From Porphyromonadaceae bacterium UBA7141 (GTDB lineage: Bacteria > Bacteroidota > Bacteroidia > Bacteroidales > Muribaculaceae), in NCBI GenBank assembly GCA_002491945.1, contig DKWX01000065.1, forward strand, positions 22,903 through 38,518: 15,616 nt of DNA. Direction: 5' to 3'. The position numbers and the translations under genes are program-made. The notes beneath the pieces were generated by a model. It ran no database searches. It was not told where the DNA came from and worked only from the letters and a program-made list of their open reading frames with translations. Below are positions 5,803 through 12,533 of this stretch, piece by piece. The stretch's first letter is position 1; each line of letters begins with the position of its first letter.

Positions 5803-8800
5803 ATGAAACTTGATAATTTTATCAATAGGCCGGTGCTTTCTACCGTAATCTCGATTTTTATCGTGATTTTCGGTCTGCTCGGACTGGCCACTATACCGAT
5901 CGAGCAGTACCCCTCGATTGCGCCGCCTACAATTCAGGTGTCTACCACCTATACAGGTGCCAGCGCCGAGTCGGTGATGAACTCTGTCATTGCTCCGCTT
6001 GAGGAGCAGATTAACGGAGCGGAGAACATGGACTACATGGTCTCTACCGCCACCAACGACGGTCAGGCCGAAATTCAGGTATACTTCAAGCAGGGCATGG
6101 ACCCTGACATGGCTGCCGTCGATGTGCAGAACCGTGTGGCAAAGGCTCAGGCTTATCTCCCTGCGGAAGTCACACAGGTGGGTGTGCTCACTCAGAAAAG
6201 GCAGACATCGATGCTTATGGTGTGCGGTGTCTATGCCCCGGAAGACAATTATTCTCAGCAGTTTATCGATAACTATGTGGCTATCAACATCCTCCCGCTC
6301 GTGAAGCGTGTGCCCGGTGTGGGTGATGCCTCTGCATTCGGTGCCGACTACTCGATGCGTATATGGCTCAAGCCGGATGTTATGGCTCAGTATAAACTGA
6401 TGCCGTCCGACATCACGGCGGCGCTGGCCGAACAGAACATTGAGGCGGCGCCCGGACAGTTCGGAGAGCAGGGCAACCAGTCGTTCCAGTATATCATGAA
6501 GTACAAAGGACGACTGACTAATGCCAAGGAATTTGAAGACATCATTGTCCGCGCCGGTTCAGACGGTGAAATCCTCCGCCTTAAGGATGTGGCGAAGGTG
6601 GAACTCGGACGGCTTACTTATACGATGAGCTCGAATATCAGCGGACACCTCGGTTCGGCTTTCGTGGTCTACCAGAGCGCAGGCTCAAATGCAACTTCGG
6701 TAATCGAATCTATCGAAAAGCTTCTGGAAGAGTCGCGAAGCGAACTTCCGAAGGGGCTTGTAATCGAGACTCAGATGAGTGCCAACGATTTCCTTTTCGC
6801 ATCTATACATGAGGTGGTGAAAACACTTATCGAGGCTTTCGTGCTGGTGTTTATCGTGGTGTTTGTCTTCCTTCAGGATTTCCGGTCGACTCTTATTCCG
6901 ATCATCTCGATTCCGGTGGCTCTTATCGGCACATTCTTCCTGCTATATATCTTCGGCTTCACCCTCAACCTTCTAACTCTGGCTGCTCTTGTGCTTGCCA
7001 TTGCGATTGTGGTCGATGATGCGATTGTGGTCGTGGAGGCTGTACATGCCAAACTCGACCAAGGATACAAGTCGCCCCGAAAGGCGTCAATCGACGCGAT
7101 GCGTGAGATTGCCGGTGCGCTGATCTCTATCACGCTGGTGATGATGCTTGTGTTTATTCCGGTATCGTTCCTTGGCGGCACTTCGGGCATATTCTACCGT
7201 CAGTTCGGTCTGACGATGGCTATGGCCATCGGTCTGTCGGCTGTCAACGCTCTTACGCTCTCGCCGGCTCTCTGCGCCCTCTTCCTTAAGCCACACAAAA
7301 ATGACGACGGCCAGGCCGCTCCCCTCGCCTCCCGCATGAAGGAGGCTTATTCTGCCGCCGGCGAGGTCGTGGCTGAAACCTACAAGCGACGTTTCCGCCT
7401 GAAATTCCCCCCGGTCGTGACATCGATACTCCTCGTAGCCGCGATAACATTCCTCGTGCTCGGTTGGTATACTTTTGAGAATGTCACTCAGAGTGTGATT
7501 GCATGCGTTGTGGCCATATTGGCTCTGATCGGAATCTTCACCCGCGAATTTATCAATGCATTCAATAATGTATTCGACAGGCTGCTCGCCGTCTACCGCA
7601 GGATCGTGAAGTTCTTCGTGGCCCATAAGGTGACAAGTTTCGCTGTCGTGGTCGGCTCAATCGCGGTGCTCGTATGGCTTATGAGCCGCACTCCCACAGG
7701 TCTGGTGCCTAACGAGGACACCGGCACTATAATGGGTGCCGTCACTCTCCCTCCCGCTGCATCGCAGGAGCGCACTCAGGTAATCCTTAATCAGGTCGAC
7801 TCTATCATCGGATCTATTCCTGCCGTCAAGTCGCGCACCAAGATTATGGGCTTCAGCTTTATCGGCGGACGTGGCAATACTTACGGTTCGTTCATCATCA
7901 AGCTCAAGCCATGGGACGAACGCACCCGACCGCAGGACCAGGCGGATGCCGTGGTGGCCAATCTGCTTGGACAGTGTCAGAAAATCAAGGGCGCCACTAT
8001 CATGTTCTTCCAGCCGCCGATGATTTCCGGCTATTCGATGACCAACGGTTTTGAAATCAAGCTTCAGGACAAGACCGGAGGTTCGCTTGATAATTTCTTC
8101 AAGGTATATCAGAACTTCATCGGGCAGCTCAACGCTCAGCCTGAAATCCAGATGGCCTACTCCACTTTCAATCCCACATTCCCGCAGTATATGGTGGAAA
8201 TCGATGTGGCGAAGGTGAAGCAGGCAGGGCTGACTCAGAATGCGATCCTGACCGCTCTGCAGGGTTACTACGGAGGCATGTACATCTCCAACTTCAATTC
8301 ATACGGCAAGCTCTACCGTGTGATGATGCAGGCGTCGCCGGATGCGCGCGTCTCTCCGGAGACTCTCAAGCAGATCAAGGTGCGCAACGGAAATGAAATG
8401 GCTCCGATCGACAACTTCGTTTCGCTGAAACGCATCTACGGTCCGGACCTTATCAACCGTTTCAACATGTTTACTTCAATCTCCGTCACCGGTTCGCCGG
8501 CTCCGGGCGTATCATCCGGACAGGCCATCGAGGCCATCAACCGTGTGGCAGAGGTCACACTCCCCACCGGTTATACCTTCGAGTATTCGGGCATGACTCG
8601 TGAGGAGGCCACCGGAGGCACATCGATGGGCTCCGTATTCGCTCTTGTGCTCCTGTTCGTATATCTTGTGCTCTCGGCTCAGTATGAGAGTTATGTCCTT
8701 CCTTGGGCCGTCATATTCTCTGTGCCATTCGGTCTTATGGGCACATTCATATTCGCCGGATTCCGGGATATTTCCAACAATATTTACCTCCAGATCGCGC

Positions 8801-9189
8801 TGATCATGCTTATCGGTCTGCTGGCAAAGAACGCCATCCTTATCGTGGAGTTCGCTCTCGACCGACGCAAGACAGGCATGAGTGTGGTCAATGCCGCGAT
8901 CCAGGGTGCTGTGGCCCGTCTGCGCCCGATTCTGATGACTTCGCTGGCCATGATCATCGGTCTGCTCCCGCTGATGTTCGCTCACGGTGCCGGCAAAAAC
9001 GGCAATCAGGCTCTCGGCACCGGAGCCGTAGGCGGCATGCTTATCGGTATGGTTTTCCAGGTGATTATCGTCCCCGCGCTCTTCGTCACTTTCCAGCTTA
9101 TACAGGAGAAGATTTCGCCCGTCAAGTGGAAAGACAAGGATGTCGAGGAATTATCTTCGGAAATCGAACAATACGCAATCAAGAAATAA
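5803..9189 (+). CDS. RND efflux permease, HAE1 family (AcrB/MexB-like)
   Basis: This proton-driven inner-membrane pump takes substrates from the periplasm or membrane. I chose the ATG at 5803 (1128 residues) because MKLDNFINRPVLSTVI matches the usual N-terminus; the ATG at 5779 would add eight residues. The TM4 proton-relay pair is D405/D406 in AIVVDDAIVVVEA, and the TM10 lysine is K1009 in LLAKNAILIVEFA. The loops, pore domains and a final hydrophobic block near AVGGMLIGMVFQVIIVPALF are all present. AcrB is about 1050 residues with D407/D408 and K940, so this protein has a net gain of about 70 residues between those points. The gain lies after the first TM half (about 497-585) and contains two hydrophobic segments at about 538-556 and 563-580. 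The protein otherwise seems intact, with no frameshift. Confidence 0.95.
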   Translation: MKLDNFINRPVLSTVISIFIVIFGLLGLATIPIEQYPSIAPPTIQVSTTYTGASAESVMNSVIAPLEEQINGAENMDYMVSTATNDGQAEIQVYFKQGMDPDMAAVDVQNRVAKAQAYLPAEVTQVGVLTQKRQTSMLMVCGVYAPEDNYSQQFIDNYVAINILPLVKRVPGVGDASAFGADYSMRIWLKPDVMAQYKLMPSDITAALAEQNIEAAPGQFGEQGNQSFQYIMKYKGRLTNAKEFEDIIVRAGSDGEILRLKDVAKVELGRLTYTMSSNISGHLGSAFVVYQSAGSNATSVIESIEKLLEESRSELPKGLVIETQMSANDFLFASIHEVVKTLIEAFVLVFIVVFVFLQDFRSTLIPIISIPVALIGTFFLLYIFGFTLNLLTLAALVLAIAIVVDDAIVVVEAVHAKLDQGYKSPRKASIDAMREIAGALISITLVMMLVFIPVSFLGGTSGIFYRQFGLTMAMAIGLSAVNALTLSPALCALFLKPHKNDDGQAAPLASRMKEAYSAAGEVVAETYKRRFRLKFPPVVTSILLVAAITFLVLGWYTFENVTQSVIACVVAILALIGIFTREFINAFNNVFDRLLAVYRRIVKFFVAHKVTSFAVVVGSIAVLVWLMSRTPTGLVPNEDTGTIMGAVTLPPAASQERTQVILNQVDSIIGSIPAVKSRTKIMGFSFIGGRGNTYGSFIIKLKPWDERTRPQDQADAVVANLLGQCQKIKGATIMFFQPPMISGYSMTNGFEIKLQDKTGGSLDNFFKVYQNFIGQLNAQPEIQMAYSTFNPTFPQYMVEIDVAKVKQAGLTQNAILTALQGYYGGMYISNFNSYGKLYRVMMQASPDARVSPETLKQIKVRNGNEMAPIDNFVSLKRIYGPDLINRFNMFTSISVTGSPAPGVSSGQAIEAINRVAEVTLPTGYTFEYSGMTREEATGGTSMGSVFALVLLFVYLVLSAQYESYVLPWAVIFSVPFGLMGTFIFAGFRDISNNIYLQIALIMLIGLLAKNAILIVEFALDRRKTGMSVVNAAIQGAVARLRPILMTSLAMIIGLLPLMFAHGAGKNGNQALGTGAVGGMLIGMVFQVIIVPALFVTFQLIQEKISPVKWKDKDVEELSSEIEQYAIKK

Positions 9190-9191
9190 TC

Positions 9192-9227
9192 ACTCCTGCG
9201 GCCATACTTGCCGTATGGCCGCGGAGT
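9192..9227 (+). promoter_or_regulatory. Strong intercistronic hairpin between permease and channel genes
   Basis: GCGGCCATAC (9198-9207) pairs perfectly with GTATGGCCGC (9213-9222) around loop TTGCC, and ACTCC (9192-9196) pairs with GGAGT (9223-9227) with T9197 bulged. The total is 15 bp. It starts two bases after the permease stop and ends 29 bases before the next ATG. No T-tract follows. It could protect the upstream message from 3' exonucleases or lower expression of the channel gene. Confidence 0.6.
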
Positions 9228-9256
9228 ACTCAACATTCAGATATCTCTGACTACTA

Positions 9257-10639
9257 ATGAAAGCCAATATATTATTCAGGTCTCTGGCTCTGGCTGCCGT
9301 GGCGGCTTCACTATCAAGCTGCCACATATACCAGAAGTATTCCCTGCCGGAGAATGATGCGATTGTCGACGACTACCGCAAAGCCGCCGAGACCCCGCAG
9401 GACTCTACTGCTCTTCCGTTCCTCTGCTGGCGTGAGGTTTTCACCGACCCTCAGCTGCAATCGCTCATCCAGACCGCGCTCGACAACAACAAGGATCTCG
9501 ACAACGCACGTCTTAATGTCGACATCGCCCGCGCTCAGCTCAAAGGAGCCCGCCTGAGCTATTTCCCATCGCTCTCGCTCAATCCTAACGGCGGCACCGC
9601 CTCATATGGCGGAAGCCATATGAACTGGAGCTACACAATCCCGCTCGCCTTGAATTGGGAAATCGATGCCTTCGGTAAAATCCTTAATCGTAAGAGGGGC
9701 GCCGAGGTGACTGTGGAGCAGGCCGAGGATTACCGTCAGGCCGCCCAGTCGCAAATCGTATGCGGCGTGGCTTCGACATATTATGCGCTCGTGCTGCTAA
9801 ACCAACAGCTCGCCCTCACTCAGCGCACTTCGCAAATCTGGGCCGACCAGGTGCAGTCGATGAAGGATATGAAGACGGCCGGAATGGTCAATGAGGCCGC
9901 TGTCGTGCAGAGCGAAGCCAACTATTACAGTATCATGGCTTCGATCCCGGACATTGAGCAGTCAATACGCACCACTCAGAACACTCTCTCGCTGCTGCTT
10001 AATACATATCCGCAGGAATGGCAGGTCACTTCCAACCTGGATTTCTCTATCCCCGAACAGCTCGTGACCGGGCTGCCTGTAAGCTATCTGGCAGCTCGTC
10101 CGGATGTGGCCGCCGCTGAAAGAGGACTCGCCGCTGCTTATTATACCACCAATTCAGCACGCGCCGCATTCTATCCGAGCATCAATATCTCGGCCAACGG
10201 AGGGTTCACGAATCTTCTGGGCAGCATAATCTCAAATCCCGGAAAGTGGTTCATACAGCTCGCCGGACAGCTCACGGCGCCTCTGTTCTCCCGCGGACAG
10301 AACATCGCCACTCTCGAAGCGGCCAAGGCATCACAGCAGATTGCCCTCAACAACTTCCAGTATGCTGTGCTGAATGCATCGGCCGAGGTAAGCGACGCCA
10401 TGGTGAAATACACTAAGAATCATGAGAAGCGCCTCCAGGTCGACAAGCAGGTTGATGCTCTTGAAAAATCAGTGGAGTATACACAGGAGCTCCTGACTTT
10501 CGGCCAGTCCACTACCTATCTCGAAGTGCTCACTGCCCGATCCGCTCTGCTTCAGGCACAGCTCCAGAGTCTGGCCTGCTGGCACAACAAGACCACGGCC
10601 CTGATAGAGCTTTACCAGGCCGTAGGAGGGGGCAGATAA
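9257..10639 (+). CDS. Outer-membrane efflux channel lipoprotein (TolC/OprM/NodT family)
   Basis: This is the outer-membrane exit duct of the RND pump. The 460-residue protein starts with a lipoprotein signal ending in SLSSC, making C22 the lipidated cysteine, as in OprM. The mature part starts with the NodT/OprM-type segment rich in Y and P, then holds two outer-membrane-factor repeats at about 60-250 and 270-455, each with long Ala/Gln-rich helices and short beta segments (for example SYFPSLSLNP near 100 and AFYPSINISANGG near 305). Length and layout are normal for the family. It is the third gene of the adaptor-permease-channel operon and follows the permease after 67 bases that contain a strong hairpin. 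The partner assignment to the upstream pump is inferred from position. Confidence 0.94.
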   Translation: MKANILFRSLALAAVAASLSSCHIYQKYSLPENDAIVDDYRKAAETPQDSTALPFLCWREVFTDPQLQSLIQTALDNNKDLDNARLNVDIARAQLKGARLSYFPSLSLNPNGGTASYGGSHMNWSYTIPLALNWEIDAFGKILNRKRGAEVTVEQAEDYRQAAQSQIVCGVASTYYALVLLNQQLALTQRTSQIWADQVQSMKDMKTAGMVNEAAVVQSEANYYSIMASIPDIEQSIRTTQNTLSLLLNTYPQEWQVTSNLDFSIPEQLVTGLPVSYLAARPDVAAAERGLAAAYYTTNSARAAFYPSINISANGGFTNLLGSIISNPGKWFIQLAGQLTAPLFSRGQNIATLEAAKASQQIALNNFQYAVLNASAEVSDAMVKYTKNHEKRLQVDKQVDALEKSVEYTQELLTFGQSTTYLEVLTARSALLQAQLQSLACWHNKTTALIELYQAVGGGR

Positions 10640-10666
10640 ACATATCTCACCGACTGTTAACCTGAC

Positions 10667-10694
10667 GCCGCTGCCCGGAGTCCCGGGCAGCGGC
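10667..10694 (+). promoter_or_regulatory. GC-rich perfect hairpin between channel gene and lpxA
   Basis: GCCGCTGCCCGG (10667-10678) pairs without mismatch with CCGGGCAGCGGC (10683-10694) around the tetraloop AGTC. It starts 28 bases after the channel stop and ends 20 bases before the lpxA ATG. No T-run follows, only TAAAAATTTG after a short gap, so classical termination is unlikely. It may define the 3' end of the efflux message by blocking exonucleases, or control lpxA translation. Confidence 0.6.
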
Positions 10695-10714
10695 CGACCT
10701 AAAAATTTGCATCT

Positions 10715-11509
10715 ATGAATAAAATCAGCAAACTCGCCTATGTCGATCCCGATGCAAGAATCGGCGACAATGTGGTCATCGACCCGTTTGTCTATATCGA
10801 AAGCAACGTTGTGATTGGCGACAACTGCCATATCCGCCCGAATGCGGTAATCCGCTCCGGAGCGCGTATCGGCAACAACAACCAGATTTTCGAGGGGGCG
10901 ATAATCGCTGCCACTCCGCAGGATTTCAGATGGAAAGGCGACGACAGCTTCGTGGAAATCGGTCACAACAACACTATCCGCGAACACGTCATCATCAATC
11001 GGTCGATCAATCCCGGCGGTGCCACACGTATCGGAAGCAATTCCTTCGTTATGGCGCAGACTCACATCGGCCATGACTCACATATCGGTGATTTCTGCGT
11101 GCTCGGCAATGCCGTGAAAATTGCAGGAGATGTCAACATCTCCGACTACACGATCCTCTCCTCCAACGCTCTGGTGCATGAAGGATGCGATGTGGGCGCA
11201 TATTGCCTTATCAAGGGGGGATGTCGTGTCAATAATCATGTGCCTCCATTCACTATCATGGCCCACAACCCTATCGAGTACAAAGGCATCAATTCTTTCG
11301 TGCTGCGCCGTTGCGGAAAGAGTGAAGACACTATCGATGAAATCGCAAGCGCTTACCGCCACGTCTACAGCACCAACACATCCGTATTCAATGCCCTGCA
11401 ACGCATCCGCGTGGATGTCAATGATATCCCCGAAAAAACCGATATCATTGACTTTATCGAGTCTCATAAGCTCGAACTGGCGGCAATACCCAAAGATCTT
11501 GAGGAGTAA
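10715..11509 (+). CDS. lpxA: UDP-N-acetylglucosamine O-acyltransferase LpxA
   Basis: LpxA transfers a 3-hydroxyacyl chain from acyl carrier protein to O-3 of UDP-GlcNAc, the first step of lipid A synthesis, in the cytoplasm. The 264-residue protein has the hexapeptide-repeat left-handed beta-helix to about residue 180 (repeats such as ARIGDN, VVIGDN, ARIGNN), then an alpha-helical C-terminal domain. The catalytic base corresponds to H120 in THIGHD (E. coli H125); H155 matches E. coli H160, and G168 matches the chain-length position G173, compatible with a long acyl chain. The position of E. coli H144 is D139 here. In Bacteroidales lpxA usually sits beside lpxD and the lpxC-fabZ fusion; here it is alone behind an efflux operon, so it could be a relocated or second copy. 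It may share the efflux transcript or have its own promoter in the 75-base gap. Confidence 0.85.
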   Translation: MNKISKLAYVDPDARIGDNVVIDPFVYIESNVVIGDNCHIRPNAVIRSGARIGNNNQIFEGAIIAATPQDFRWKGDDSFVEIGHNNTIREHVIINRSINPGGATRIGSNSFVMAQTHIGHDSHIGDFCVLGNAVKIAGDVNISDYTILSSNALVHEGCDVGAYCLIKGGCRVNNHVPPFTIMAHNPIEYKGINSFVLRRCGKSEDTIDEIASAYRHVYSTNTSVFNALQRIRVDVNDIPEKTDIIDFIESHKLELAAIPKDLEE

Positions 11510-11569
11510 GACGACTCCCGATATCGGCACTGCCGCCAATCCATGACGACTGAAGGACCCCGATATGAT

Positions 11570-11606
11570 AAAAACCGCAGAAGATTCGTTCTTTTGCGGT
11601 TTTTTT
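11570..11606 (+). terminator. Intrinsic terminator after lpxA
   Basis: A 15-bp stem (11570-11584 with 11590-11604) encloses a 5-nt loop, with one G-T pair. Its core is ACCGCA/TGCGGT flanked by A and T runs; seven T residues lie at 11600-11606. It begins 61 bases after the lpxA stop. The A-run on the 5' side makes it potentially active on both strands. It separates the efflux-lpxA unit from cdsA. Confidence 0.85.
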
Positions 11607-11616
11607 CGTAATTTTG
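11585..11616 (+). promoter_or_regulatory. Candidate cdsA promoter overlapping the terminator
   Basis: TAATTTTG at 11609-11616 matches the -7 consensus exactly. TTCG at 11585-11588, one mismatch from the -33 TTTG, lies 20 bases upstream, inside the terminator hairpin. Transcription would start near 11623, about 23 bases before the ATG at 11646. This supports that ATG over the longer frame from 11565, whose start codon would precede the promoter. Confidence 0.55.
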
Positions 11617-11645
11617 CAGGTCAGAACCATTATTCTCAACTATCG

Positions 11646-12506
11646 ATGCTTGACGTTAAGAAGACAGCCGTGCGTGCCGCATCGGGCGCCGTCTATGTCA
11701 TACTGATTATTCTTGCATGTCTGTGGGGAGACCTCGGTGTCACCCTGCTGGCCGGCATACTGGGGGTTCTCGGCGTCTCTGAATTCCGCAGGATGCGCTT
11801 TGCAGCCTCTGCCGGAGGCGGAATTGCGGCCTACGATATCGCCGGAGCCCTCGCCTTGATTTTTCTCCCGATCCCTTCCGCCATCTTCCCGCTCCCCTTC
11901 GCCCTGATCTGGATCATATGGCTTATCGGACGCATGATTATCACCGTATTCTCTCGCCGTCAGTCGCCTGAAAAGGAATTCGCAGTCGATATGGCGGCTC
12001 AGCTCTACATTGCCCTCCCTCTCGCCATTATGGTGGCCTCCGGCTTATTCCTGCAACGGACTGAAGACTCATGCCTCCCTCTGTTGTCGCTATTTGTGAT
12101 AATATGGGTCAATGATACGGGCGCATATCTTTTCGGCAGCATCTTCGGCCGCCACAAGCTCTTTGAGAGAGTATCGCCAAAGAAATCCTGGGAGGGTTTC
12201 TGGGGAGGCATGGCATGCGCCGTGGCCGCCGGTGTGCTTGTCGGTGTCTCCGATTCGCCGATGGGCGCTGTCAATGTCTGCTGCCCAATACTCTTCTGGG
12301 CACTCGCCGGACTTATCATATCGCTGGCTTCGACATTCGGAGACCTCTTCGAATCTGTAATAAAGCGCAACCTCCATATCAAGGATTCGGGGAATCTGAT
12401 TCCCGGTCATGGAGGCATTCTCGACCGAATCGACTCTCTGCTCATGGTGCTCCCGGCATCGCTCATATATTACATTTTCTACCGCCTGCTCTCCGAAATT
12501 ATTTAA
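11646..12506 (+). CDS. cdsA: Phosphatidate cytidylyltransferase
   Basis: CdsA makes CDP-diacylglycerol from phosphatidic acid and CTP at the inner membrane, the branch point for all glycerophospholipids. From the ATG at 11646 the protein has 286 residues, which is normal; the frame stays open to an ATG at 11565, but that would place the start in the terminator and ahead of the promoter. It is very hydrophobic, with about seven or eight membrane segments. Signature residues lie near the C-terminus: NDTGAYLFGS (156-165), SPKKSWEG (177-184), and the CDS signature K240-R241, K246-D247, H255-G-G and D260-R-x-D263, the acidic residues binding the metal. It heads a probable operon with the LysM and barrel genes, which follow after 27 bases. 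Confidence 0.95.
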   Translation: MLDVKKTAVRAASGAVYVILIILACLWGDLGVTLLAGILGVLGVSEFRRMRFAASAGGGIAAYDIAGALALIFLPIPSAIFPLPFALIWIIWLIGRMIITVFSRRQSPEKEFAVDMAAQLYIALPLAIMVASGLFLQRTEDSCLPLLSLFVIIWVNDTGAYLFGSIFGRHKLFERVSPKKSWEGFWGGMACAVAAGVLVGVSDSPMGAVNVCCPILFWALAGLIISLASTFGDLFESVIKRNLHIKDSGNLIPGHGGILDRIDSLLMVLPASLIYYIFYRLLSEII

Positions 12507-12533
12507 GTCATTTCCCTCCTAAGAGATACCGAT

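Noticed and set aside
7087..7626. Long minus-strand open frame opposite the RND permease, with others at 6873-7190 and 8512-8985
   Set aside because: They lie fully antisense to a well-conserved gene and their charged, low-complexity translations are what antisense reading of that codon usage gives.
8703..9257. 184-codon plus-strand frame overlapping the end of the permease gene
   Set aside because: It lies in another frame of a confidently identified gene, is rich in Arg, His and Pro, and shows no family motif.
11565..11645. Longer N-terminus for CdsA starting at 11565
   Set aside because: The extra 27 codons encode the terminator hairpin and would precede the candidate promoter; the ATG at 11646 gives the usual family length.
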